Assembly: GCA_000729835.1 (NCBI GenBank)
Contig: JFHB01000036.1
Location: 62,001 to 126,000, forward strand
Reading direction: 5' to 3'
DNA: 64,000 bases
Origin: Atkinsonella hypoxylon
Taxonomy: Eukaryota; Ascomycota; Sordariomycetes; Hypocreales; Clavicipitaceae
The first letter of the stretch is position 1. Each line of letters opens with the position of its first letter. This document shows, one piece after another, positions 11,115 through 21,655 of this stretch. The position numbers and the translations under genes are program-made. The notes beneath the pieces are model-generated. The model did no database searches, was not told the origin of the DNA, and saw only the letters and a program-made list of their open reading frames with translations.

Positions 11115-12980
11115 TCATGTTGCAGCCTGTTCTCCGTCCCAGCCCCATACAAAGGAGAGATATTTGATCATGTTCACCCGCTTGGCTCGCATGTCCACCA
11201 TCCAGGGGTGCTCAAGCATTTTCCATGGGCTTGCACGGCGATTCGGCTGCTTTTCTAGACTAAAATAAATAACGTTAGCATATTCTGTTAATGTACAGCA
11301 CGAGAAATCGTGTTTTATGGTCCTACCAGCACTCAATAAAGTATTTAAAATTGTCGCTCCAAAAGACCTGCATTTCAGGCTCGTCCTTCAGCTTGGGTAC
11401 GGGTTGCCGAACAATATATGTCAATAGATCAATCAGTCCTGCTCGAGGCTGCATCTCGGTGCCATCGGCTGGGAATGGGAATCTGTGTTGAGCGACTTCG
11501 AGCAATGTCACACCAGTGGACCAAACATCTGAGGTAATTGTGTACGATTGACCCGTGATTCGCTCAGGTGCCATATAGTAACTTGTGCCGATGAAGGTAT
11601 TCGCTTCTCCTTTCGTTCCAAAATCGCCAGAAACGCCGAAGTCACATAGTTTTACGGCTCCGTCTCGGCATAGCAAAATGTTGGAAGGTTTAATATCGCG
11701 GTGTATGATGCGTCGTGTGTGGAGATAGGTGAGTCCACCTAACACGCCTTCGGCTATCTTCCCCAAGACCTTCTCCCCAGTGCGGCCACCCAATCGCTTG
11801 ACCTCTTTGTAAATGCTGTCCAAAGAGCCGCCCTCGCAAAATTCCATAGCGATAGAAATCGTCGACGTTGCCGGATCGACAAAAGCACCGTAGTAGCGGC
11901 ATATGTGCTCCGATGCACACTCCTTATTAAAACCCAACTCTCTCACGATCTGCTTCTTAACATCTGGATCTGGATTGGTTGTGATAACCTGAGAAAATGT
12001 TAGCGATGAAACCGCGCACTTTACCAGTCGAAGGCGCAACTTCTCACCTTGAGTGCAAACACGACTTTGCCGCCTTTAAGTATGCATTTGGTCACCGCGC
12101 CACCTGCTCCTTCGCCCAAATTTCCTAGCTCGACAATCCTCTTCTCCATGCTCGCAATCCTCCAGCCTTCATCGTCAAGCTCCTCGACATCCGAGTTTCT
12201 AGCCTTCTCCAAACTTAGCTTGTCGAAAGCTTCCAGCCCATGTAGGCTGCCATCATGTTCCATGGAGGTGCCACCTTCACTTCTCTCCGATATCAGAGAT
12301 CCCACTGCTGATACAGGATCGGGAGTTCCCTGTGCTCGAGTCACAGAGATGCCAAATTGAGACGCAAACGATAGGGCGGAGAATTGAGATCCGGCAGAGG
12401 TAGGATTGCTAGCTCTACCGTCGAGAGGTCCAAAACTACCAGACCTGGAATGGGCAGCGCTGCTTTCGCTGCCGCCATCAGCTGAGTGACCAGGCTGGGC
12501 TCCTTGTGATCTTGGAGTGTTCTCGTATGGAGCAGTCTGGCTGCCCATAGGGGTAGCCAAGTTTAATGTCGGAAGTGGTGGTCTGGTAGGAGCCGCTTGG
12601 GGGGCTTGGCCGCCCACGGCTTTCACATTTGTAGACGAAGGGATGGCCAGGCCAAGTCTGGGGGTTCTGCCGCCAGAACGGCCTCCTGGTATGGCAGGGC
12701 GTAGTATTGGAGCCGGAGAAGACATTTGAGGGGCAAGGTTCGGTGCAGGAGTAGCTACTGGTGGTGCTGGTGTTGGTGCTGGTGCTGGTGCTGGTGCTAG
12801 CGCTGGCGCTGGTGCTGGTGCTGCAGTCGTCGATAAGGGCTATTCCAGGAGCAACATGGTCAGATAAGTCCTCGATATAACAGAAGGCTGGAGCAAATAG
12901 AATTTGCCTTGAAGTACCGTACTTACGTTCTGGGCCGCGGCTTCGGAGCCTTGCGGCTGTGAGCTGGTTGTATCTGTCAT
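11115..12980 (-). CDS. MKK1: MAP kinase kinase of the cell-wall-integrity pathway (MKK1/2 type)
   Basis: Preferred model has four exons: 12980-12927, 12839-12048, 11988-11327 and 11259-11115; 550 aa. The kinase core shows the lysine in FALK (about residue 282), the catalytic loop HRDIKPSN (about 378-385), DFG and an activation segment ending GTSYYMAPERI. The downstream block TSDVWSTGVTLLEVAQHRFP and a long PADGTEMQPRAGLIDLLTYI insert are typical of fungal Mkk1/2. It should phosphorylate the Slt2/Mps1 MAP kinase below Bck1. The N-terminal exon (MTDTTSSQPQGS...) is inferred: GTAAGT donor at 12926, CTGAC branch, TAG acceptor, phase 0, leading into an Ala-Pro repeat. Without it, translation would start at the ATG at 12725 (MSSPAPILRP), giving 494 aa. 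Confidence 0.92.
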
Positions 12981-13579
12981 GACCACGACGTTGGCAGTCA
13001 AGACAGCCAGAAAAAGGCTGCGAAGGAGTTGCCGTCCGTAGTATGCTGTCTTGAGCGAGATGAATTGCTTGATCTGAGGCGTAGGGCACAGCAGAAGAAG
13101 GCACAAGAGACGGGACGGGTGCGAGTACGGATTTACTAGCTGCAGTAGATGGTAGAACGAGAGTCGTTTGAGTGCACGCTCCTAAGGGCGGTTTCGAATC
13201 CTAGGAATGTCGTGTAGTAAGAAGCAGTAGCAAACTTCCTCAAATAAGTCGCTGGAGGAAAAGCCAGGTCAAAGCTTATCTCGATCGATGCCGCGTGGGC
13301 AGTGGTGATGATGAGGGGATGGATGCTCGTGTGGGGGACTGAGCTACGGAAGTGGATTTCCGAGCGTTGCAAGTGCAACGGTGGGTGGATGGAAATAGTT
13401 GCAGTTGCAAAATACTACGAAAGGGGCGCAGTAGAAGTACGGCCAAGGTATGCGGTGTTATCTGGTCGTAAGGGAAGGGCTGTGCCAGGCGAGATGCCTG
13501 CAACAAGCGAGAAAGGATACATGCAACTTTACGAGTTGCCAAGACACGGAGACAGCTGGGCTGTCCAAGGGTCAAGTAG

Positions 13580-13615
13580 GATTGCAGATTGCAGATTGCA
13601 GATTGCAGATTGCAG
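13580..13615. repeat. 7-bp tandem repeat (GATTGCA), about 5 copies
   Basis: GATTGCA is repeated head to tail with no interruptions, upstream of MKK1. Simple slippage product; no function visible. Confidence 0.85.
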
Positions 13616-16479
13616 CCTAGCCTGCCCACGCTGTTGTGGTGTGGACAACGAGGCCAAACTGGCGGCTGGGTTGGCGGACGGATTGTCCGTTTCTGTCTGG
13701 TCATTCTAGTGGCCCACCAGACTCGACAGGCTGACTTGACTGCAAACGGGTCTGGTCGACACGCAAGAGTGCATAAACGCACAGCGACGAATTCTTCTTG
13801 AACGCACATCAACGCACAGCAGCAACTAAGCCTAAAAAGGACGATGGTGCCTGTGCATACGGAATACTAAATTCTATTAGGAAATTTCAGTTAACGCAGA
13901 CGAAGCCCTCGAGAAACTGATGGTCTAGAAAACTGCTGAAAAAAGCAAATTTGTACTGCAAGTAATGCCTCGTAAGTTCAGATACTTTCTGGATGCAGCT
14001 GGCTTCATGCAGCGTGTCACCTTTACTCGTGAAGCTGTTCTGACATGAGGCCTGGGGATTCTTGTGTTGTTGTATTGAGTTGCGTGTGCAGCCGGAAAAG
14101 GGGAGTTATGAAAAGTACCTCTGGGGCAAAAATATGTTTGAAGATACATCTTCAGTTCCGAGACCAGAAAGGCGATATCTTTTTCAGCTACCACTAGTTA
14201 CCAGGCCTCTCCTTCCTCTGTGCAGTCCACTTTTACTCGCTGGCTCTATGGAGTCTCGAGTTAAGTGACTTCTGGTATTAATCGCGGCTGAACATCTTAC
14301 CCGCTGAATCCCCATCACAACGCGTTTGAGCTAACAACAACCCCGGCGCCTCCCCTGATCTGCACATCTCGTTGGTTGTGCCTGCTTATTAGGCCTTTTT
14401 TTTTTTTTTTTTTTTTTTGAAAAATTTCATTCTATTTAGATTATGTTTAGCATACTTATTCATTGAGCAGTGCGAAAGCAGCAAATGGGCGAGTGGGCCA
14501 ATCAGGACTAAGGGGAGAAAGAGGCCACTCAAATTTACATGCGAACATCACCACATAATTAGAAGTGCTAACAAAGAGTCAGATGTATAAAAATCGCAAA
14601 CCCTTGCAGCCACACCGCGATTGGACCTAGCAGTTGTGGCTGGGTGAGTCCCGTGATCTTGTTACTGCCTCCGCACTGATAGATAGCTAAGCTCTCGCAC
14701 ACCCGTCACCCGACTTTATTATATTGCATCGACATTGACAATGCACAAGCAATTACGGAGTATACGGTTACAGTAAAAGCCGCACAGGGCACACGCACAG
14801 GACGCAATGGATTGAGGCGGATCGGAAAGCCTGCCGTCGGTGATGAAAACTGGATTCCGCCTACGGTTTATGGCTATATCCAAATGTAAACATTTAGTTA
14901 TTAATATCTCCTTGGTTCCGAGCTGGCTTCAACCCAGGATCGACAAGGACTATGGACCAATCGAACATGGTTGGCGTATAGGTACTTCCTCTATAATACT
15001 ATTTACGTCATGTTAGAAGTAATAGTAGTCATGGTACTTAAAAAGCGATACATCACATACCTCGCATTATCTTGGCGTGCAGGTCATTCGGGATCTCCCG
15101 CCAGAGCTAGGGGGTTGGTTATGAGGCTAAGATACCGGCTTAGGCCAGCTCGGCGTCAAGGAGATGACCGTGCCATCCCTGGAAAGGGCCAGATTGTGTA
15201 AAGTCAGCGTACATACGATGACGTGGGATCCCAGTATAATACGCTAGGCACCTTGGCCGGGATTAGTAGCGTAGAGATTGATCTTTGATTGGCTCCCTTA
15301 TCCCTGACATGTAGATTTACAGAAACATCAGGGAATGGAGTGTAAAATATCGCGTCTGATGCTCGGCTGATGTCACATCCTGCTGGCTGATTTCGCCTGC
15401 GCCTGTTGCCCGGCCCCCCCCCCCGGGAGAGACATTCAGAGGAACCAAACCGATGACCGGGCTGATGCGTGCCATTTCACCTTTTTGTTGGTTTTTTTTT
15501 TCTGCACTGTCCCCCGACGGTCATGATTTTTGCCGCATGCACAAGCCTTGCCAGCGGTTTAGGGCGAATTGACGGAACAAATCCATCAAGTGCCGCGATT
15601 TTCTTTTGGTGTCAGTCATCACCTCGTGATACGAGGACTCGTGATACGAAGGTTCTTGTCTCGTCTGGAATACGGATTTTCGTCTACCTGCTCAAAATTC
15701 AGCAAATGGTATGCAGACGACGCACCTCTTAAAAGTAGCCTGCCAAGCCATGGTATGCTCATTAGAGTCATGACCGAGCAACTCTCCTGTTGGACATCGA
15801 ATGAAAGGCTGGTGGCTGAAAGACAACCAGATGTTGGGACTTCTGTAAGTTCTTTCCGTTTGTCATCGTCAACTTTTTATTGCGGCTCTCTTGATGTGGT
15901 GTCATTTTGGGAGACGCCACTTGTCTCAGCATGGTGCTCGTCTTACCCCACCCAGCTCACCAAGGCACCGTGCGAATCTGCCGAAAGCTTGCTCAGGTGG
16001 GAAGCCTCTCCACCAACCTGGATGACGGTTCCGCCATGCAAGCGCGCGTCTAACGCTATCCTTGTCAAGCTCGTCGAATGGTACGCTAACGAAGCGATTT
16101 CCGAAAAGTGGATCATCACCCTCGCACCAGTTTGTGGTATGGGAAATGCAGATCAATATCCTGCAATTTGTTCCTCCCTAGAGATTAAATCTGCTGCCTT
16201 TACGTAAACCTGTTTGGGATCAGATGCCAGATATCTTCCGACTCGCATCAGACAGCCTTTCCGAGGTCTGAGAAGTCGTCCGTTCTGGACAGTCGAAGGC
16301 ACGAGCAGCAGGCACTGCAATGTTAATTTCCGTCTATACCGTACTTCGCACAATTTAGCACTCAATTCCAGTCTCTGCTCTCGGGCCTTTGTACTTCTTC
16401 GAGCGAATTCCATTGTACGTGATTTTATGGTCGTCACCACCTTCGTCCCTATCTCATTGACTACACACTAAACCTCTAC

Positions 16480-16990
16480 GTAACGCGTTTGGGCTACTAC
16501 CGACGATAATAGAGTAGCCACAACGAATCCAGCAACACCTTAAATTTAACTATCGCAATATATTGCGAGCTACAGTGTAGCTTAGAGGCCTGAGAAGGCC
16601 CTTGAAAGCCTTTGTAACGATGCCCTTAATTAACAGGCAGAGGCACCTTATAGCCGGTGGGGTTGTGAGACGTGCGATGTTCTTCTTTATAACTTAGACT
16701 ATTGTCGGTACTTATATTATAGTATAAATTAGCTTGGATGAAGATGTATCGCTTATAGTGAGCATTTTGATAGGACCGACCCCTGTCACCTTTGTACCTA
16801 GAGCCTTAGGGTCCTGAAGGAGATAGCGCTTGCTAAAGCTGTAAGGCCTCTTAAGGTGCTATATTAGAGGTCTCGAATATAAATTTTGTGACTTAAATTA
16901 GCTACAGCTAATATAAGTAGCTAGCTTAGAACACGTATAAGCTTTATATTAGAGCCTCATGATGAGCGCAGTAAAGCAATTCTTCTATAA
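16480..16990. repeat. TA-rich block, probable RIP-degraded repeat relic
   Basis: This stretch is full of TA dinucleotides and stop codons in all frames and has few CpA steps, unlike the flanking genes. That is the expected outcome of repeat-induced point mutation (C to T in CpA) acting on a former transposon copy. No protein similarity can be read. Confidence 0.45.
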
Positions 16991-17163
16991 GTACTAGGTA
17001 GGTAGGAGGTAGGTAGTAGGTACAGTGTCTGCTTGAGCCCCACTCATCAGGATTTTCTCACCAATAATCATGCCACAGCTACTTTTTTTCCCCAATACAC
17101 CTCAGAACATCTGTGACGGCACCGACAGAACTCTTCACAGTCTACACCGCAACATTGAAAGAC

Positions 17164-18768
17164 ATGCAAACCTCTTCAAGCCCGGAGGCTTTGTTACCAG
17201 AAACAGGTGGCAAACAGCTTTCGGATGCTGACTCTGCAGAATCTGATTACTTAGACAATCCATCTTCGAGAAAACGACGGAAAAGGTTACTTTCAGTCAA
17301 CCATGACGAATCAGATGGCGCAAACGACGATGGCGAAGAAGAGCATCTGGAAAGGATCTTGTCAACTATTAAGGCACCATCCCGTGTGAAGCGAGCAGCA
17401 CCTGGCCCTGATCAAGGTCAGATCAACATACGGCCACAAAATCCCATCCTTGCCCCTACCGACCCCAATTCAAATTTCTCATCCCTCCAAGTTCGCCCAT
17501 GGCTCGTACAATCTCTTTCAAATATGGCAATTAAGCGGCCTACTGGTATTCAGAAGGGCTGCATACCAGAAATCCTCAATGGCAGAGACTGCATAGGCGG
17601 TAGTAGAACAGGTTCCGGAAAGACTGTCGCATTCGCCGTTCCGATATTGCAGAAATGGGCGGAAGATCCGAGTGCCATTTTTGCTGTTGTTCTCACGCCG
17701 ACACGAGAACTTGCTCTGCAAATATATGAACAGTTTAAAGCAATATCATCTCCTCAAAGCTTGAAGGCCATACTGGTGACAGGGGGTTCTGATATGCGAG
17801 CACAAGCCATTGCTTTGGCGCAACGGCCACATGTTGTAATCGCAACGCCGGGGAGACTAGCAGACCATATTCGAACATCTAGAGAAGACACAATCTGTGG
17901 TTTACGGCGAGTTCGTTACGTGGTTCTTGATGAGGCTGACCGCCTGCTTCATGCAGCCGGACCCGGAAGCATGCTTCCTGATGTTGAAGAGTGTCTATCA
18001 GCCCTGCCTCCGGCCACTGAGCGACAGACCCTCTTGTTTACGGCGACTATCACACCCGAAGTTCGAGCCCTGAAGGATATGCCGCAGAGGCGCGGCAAAC
18101 AGCCTGTGTTTGTGTGTGAAGTCGACACACAAAAGCTGGCCATTCCTACTACTCTCCATCAGACACATATTCAGATACCGATTACTCACAAGGAGCACTA
18201 TCTCCACGTCTTTCTTCTCACCGAAGCGAACAAGGACAAAACGGTCATAATTTTCTGCAACAGGACGTCGACAGCCAACTACTTACACCATCTTCTGCGT
18301 CTTTTGCACCATCGTGTGACATCACTGCACTCCAAGCTCCCGCAACGGCAGCGAATTGATAATCTGGCGCGATTCCGTGCCTCTGCTGCTCGAATCCTGG
18401 TTGCAACCGATGTCGCTGCTCGTGGTTTGGATATCCCGGAAGTCAGCCTAGTTGTGAATTATGACATTCCACGAGACCCAGATGATTATATTCACAGAGT
18501 AGGTCGTACTGCCCGTGCTGGACGTAAGGGTGAATCAGCCACTTTCGTTGGGCAACGAGACGTCGAGCTTGTGCTGGCCATTGAAAAGCGTGTTGGCAGA
18601 CAGATGGAAGCATGGGAGGAAGAGGGTGTCAACTTGGAGACCAGGGTCATTCGCGATGCGCTCAGGGAAGTGAGCGAGAAGAAGAGAGAGGCTCTTTTGG
18701 AGATAGAGGAGAATAGAGACGTGGGCGGCAAACGAAAGCGCACGAAACTGAAGCTCCGAGCAGAGTGA
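17164..18768 (+). CDS. DBP8: DEAD-box ATP-dependent RNA helicase, Dbp8 type
   Basis: Intronless, 534 aa from the first ATG at 17164; the frame is open upstream only through a GTG. Motifs in order: Q-motif region RPTGIQKGCIP, motif I GSRTGSGKT, Ia PTRELALQ, GG, Ib TPGR, II VLDEADRLL, III as TAT rather than SAT, IV IIFCNR, V ATDVAARGLDIP, VI HRVGRTARAGR. The N-terminus is short, acidic and Lys/Arg-rich, and the C-terminal tail is basic (KRKRTKLKLRAE), as in nucleolar helicases. Dbp8 works with Esf2 in the small-subunit processome for 18S rRNA maturation. The choice of Dbp8 over other DEAD-box subfamilies rests on overall resemblance. Confidence 0.9.
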   Translation: MQTSSSPEALLPETGGKQLSDADSAESDYLDNPSSRKRRKRLLSVNHDESDGANDDGEEEHLERILSTIKAPSRVKRAAPGPDQGQINIRPQNPILAPTDPNSNFSSLQVRPWLVQSLSNMAIKRPTGIQKGCIPEILNGRDCIGGSRTGSGKTVAFAVPILQKWAEDPSAIFAVVLTPTRELALQIYEQFKAISSPQSLKAILVTGGSDMRAQAIALAQRPHVVIATPGRLADHIRTSREDTICGLRRVRYVVLDEADRLLHAAGPGSMLPDVEECLSALPPATERQTLLFTATITPEVRALKDMPQRRGKQPVFVCEVDTQKLAIPTTLHQTHIQIPITHKEHYLHVFLLTEANKDKTVIIFCNRTSTANYLHHLLRLLHHRVTSLHSKLPQRQRIDNLARFRASAARILVATDVAARGLDIPEVSLVVNYDIPRDPDDYIHRVGRTARAGRKGESATFVGQRDVELVLAIEKRVGRQMEAWEEEGVNLETRVIRDALREVSEKKREALLEIEENRDVGGKRKRTKLKLRAE

Positions 18769-20954
18769 AAGTCTTCATTTGGCATATTGAGAGAATGGTA
18801 TCATGGAGTGGATATCCACGCACGCGAACGCTAACAAGTCTTGTTTATCGTCATAAAATCTATTCTGTTCCCGTGTATAGTATCCACAGTGAAGCGAGTC
18901 TGCACCTGGTTGTGATTGACGATGGCTGATTATAAACTGAAGTATTTCAACTTTGTCGACCTATATTCCGTCGACGATAGCCTACCCTAGGTCCCTATGC
19001 CACTAATTGCTGTGCTTTACAGATCTCTGATGAGTTTCGTCTTGATCTCTTCCGATTACTTACTATTCTTAGGATGTATAAAAGCTTGTCTTATCATTAA
19101 ACTTGGCCCATGTTAAAAACAAAAACCGGGCTGGTATCACCTCCACTCGACAATATGAATAGAGTTCCCATGTTCGAGACATGGTGGAGCCGATGCAAGG
19201 GCTTACTATGACTACTCCGGCATGAAAGTCCTCGTGAAGTTCTGCGATTGGCCTGCATCACACTAATATATACATATAGGTAAGGTAATACACCAGCTAT
19301 GGCAAAGAACACACCAGCAACGCACACTGGGACACTCGGTTCGTCTGGGACATCTCCAATCCGTTCTGCAGCCGCCCTACTGATCTTCCATAACCAAGTC
19401 ATCTGATGCGATGCTTAACACGCACATGGCCGTAGGGGCAAGACGATATCGGCATAGGGTCAGTGATCTGCAATTAGTAGTCGCATAGTTATCGCAACAC
19501 CAACTTCGGACTTGTGCCAACTCCGCATCGCCAACCGTCATAATTCCGTGCTCCAGGCCTTCGACAGCCCCGTTGAATGGAGAATACCCGCTCTGGCCTG
19601 TGAACCAGGTTCTCCTGGAGGACACTTTACTTCACGACAAGGTCACGGGGCTGGAAGAGCTTATTATATCCCGGATGATCCCGAGCGGGTTTTGTCTCCA
19701 AGGCGCGCATTTCTCTAGAACAACCGGGAGCTTTGCGCAGGACCGGGAAGGCCCGAGGTATGTTACACAGTCGACTTGGGCATCGCGGAGTGAAGGGACA
19801 AGGAGCGGGAATAACGGGAATGGCCAACGGATGACGCGATGGTCCCGGGACGTCACAGGCCGATTGGCTGCTGTCGGAGCGGATGACTTCGCCGGGGGGG
19901 GGGGGGGGGAAGAAGGGGGGGATTAGGGCTTAAGCTCTCGAGAGAAGAGGTCATGTGGCATGGGAGCGACGGAGGCGAGTTATCAAATGTCCACGGTCTC
20001 CGTACGGTGAAGCCTCACTGCAAAACAAAATTGCCGTAAAGTCGGTCAGGATGGTATGGTATGAAAAGCAAATATTCGGGATTCGTGCTCGTGGACTAAG
20101 AAGAAGCGTATTCTTTTATGCAATAGGACACGGTGGTAATAATGGGAGTTTTCTGGACAGCGAGAAAAAAGAACCAAAATACATACAAAAAATCCGTGCG
20201 ATCAACGGAACTACTTCTCCGACAAAATTTTATGGTCCCGTCTTTGAAGCCCTAGATGGATGTCGGGCGGACGGGGGTGTGGGTGTGTGCGGAAAAAACG
20301 GGTCGGCGGGCGGAATTTACAGAGATGGCCGATGATTGATGAGTTGATGAGCTTGTTTGTTGTATGGAGTGGAGTAATGAGGCTCGCATGAGACGACTAA
20401 CCCGGTCGCTTAGATGAGCATAATGTCTCGGGGATTAGATCGAAGGCCCAAGTGGATAAGCCCGAGATGGAAAAGAGTCATCGCATGGCGGGTCGGGAAA
20501 GTGATTGGTATTATGACTGATTGAATTGTTGCCAAGATATTCCGTAACTAGTTAGTTGGATGAAGCATTTGTGAGCAAGCAAGCTGAGTCACGATTGCGG
20601 GGTGCTAGCTGCGTGCGTAACCGGTTGCGTTGCGAGCGTCACGTTACCATGGCCAGATGCCAATTGAAAGTGCACTCCAGCGGAGACTGAGACTCTGTTT
20701 TGTGGACGTCGCTGCAGTGGTTGTGGTTGGGATTGCTGGCTGGCAGGATTGACCCCGTTGTATTCCTGTATTCCGTATGTGCATAAGAGTTCATCTCGCG
20801 TTTCACAGCGAGGGAGAAGAGAGCGAGAGCGAGCAGTCACAGGCATGAATGACAAGTCGGGTGGGAATCAGCCACCGTCTCCGTCTCCTTGGTGCCGGAG
20901 TGGCTCCAAACGGGCTCCCCGAACTCCACAGCGCCCTGGCTGTTGAGCAGTTGG

Positions 20955-21091
20955 GGGCGAGCCAATTTCCCACCAGAGCTGTCAACTGCACCACGGGATC
21001 TAGCTGAATCAGGAATAGTCACTTTTGGTGTGCTCTACACCCAAAAGTACTCTAGAGGTTTTTTTTTTTTTTTTTTTTTTTCGTGCCAGTC
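20955..21091 (+). repeat. Inverted repeat, left arm
   Basis: Sequence from GAGCCAATTTCCCACC through GTGTGCTCTACAC and AAAAGTACTCTAGAGG, then a T tract and CGTGC. Its reverse complement recurs at 21300-21420 with clear but incomplete identity. The left arm carries a 22-23-nt T expansion where the right arm has TTTCTTTT. Confidence 0.75.
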
Positions 21092-21299
21092 AGCTGTTTA
21101 TATCAATGGATATTACGTGTCTATAAGTTAATACTGCGTTTTTTTTTTTTTGAAAAAAGGACAAAAAAAAAATGAAAAAAAAAAAACTCCTTGAATTGAA
21201 GCTGTTACTGATATCTACAAGGCTCTTGTAGCGGTTCTTGTGGCGGCTGTTGAGGCTGATACTTGCTGTTGTGGCCGTAGTGCGGGCAAATAACTGTAT

Positions 21300-21420
21300 A
21301 GCACGAAAAGAAACCTCTAGAGTACTTTTGTGTGTAGAGCACACTACAAGCGACCTTACCGAATCTGGCTTGGTTCAGTGGCGCATTTGACAGCTCCGGT
21401 GGGAAATTGGCTTGCGCCAG
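21300..21420 (-). repeat. Inverted repeat, right arm
   Basis: On the minus strand it reads GCAAGCCAATTTCCCACC, then GTGTGCTCTACACACAAAAG and TACTCTAGAGGTTTC, matching the left arm. Read in each direction, both arms encode the same short peptide string (ANFPPELS and LYTQKYSRGFF), which reflects shared DNA, not a gene. Confidence 0.75.
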
Positions 21421-21500
21421 TGTTGGCGACTTGCTCTGCAATGCTGAATTATAGGGGATCAATGTTATTACAGGGGTTCCCAAGGGAAAGATAAGCCAGT

Positions 21501-21655
21501 AACCTCGAGCCTCTTATAATCTCGGTGTGACACAAGGTATCTCGACGAGTGTTTCTAACTGGCGAAACTTTCCTGCCACAATTGGCGCCACGCCGGCACC
21601 ATGGAGATGGCAAAAACTGCCGAAAAAGGGGCGGGCGTAGTTTAAGCCTCGGCGA
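21501..21655. repeat. Degenerate dispersed repeat, copy 2
   Basis: Matches the 5868-5990 block. This copy keeps more C and G (GGCGCCACGCCGGCACCA), so it appears less mutated than copy 1. Confidence 0.45.

Larger units (their letters stand above)
12981..17163. other. Gene-poor interval, 4.2 kb
   Basis: Upstream of both MKK1 (minus) and DBP8 (plus), so it holds two promoters. It includes a 7-bp tandem repeat (13580-13615), a T tract at about 14397-14419, a C tract near 15415, and a strongly TA-rich block at about 16480-16990. The longest open frame, 15569-16207, starts at TTG and shows nothing recognisable. Confidence 0.5.

Noticed and set aside
15569..16207. Plus-strand frame of 212 codons and overlapping minus-strand frames
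   Set aside because: Starts at TTG, Ser/Cys/Trp-rich, no recognisable domain. Minus-strand pieces (for example HFSEIASLAYHSTSLTRIAL) look somewhat protein-like but break quickly; at most a decayed gene.
17069..17163. Alternative upstream ATG for DBP8
   Set aside because: It is in another frame and would need an unsupported intron; the ATG at 17164 gives a normal-length protein.
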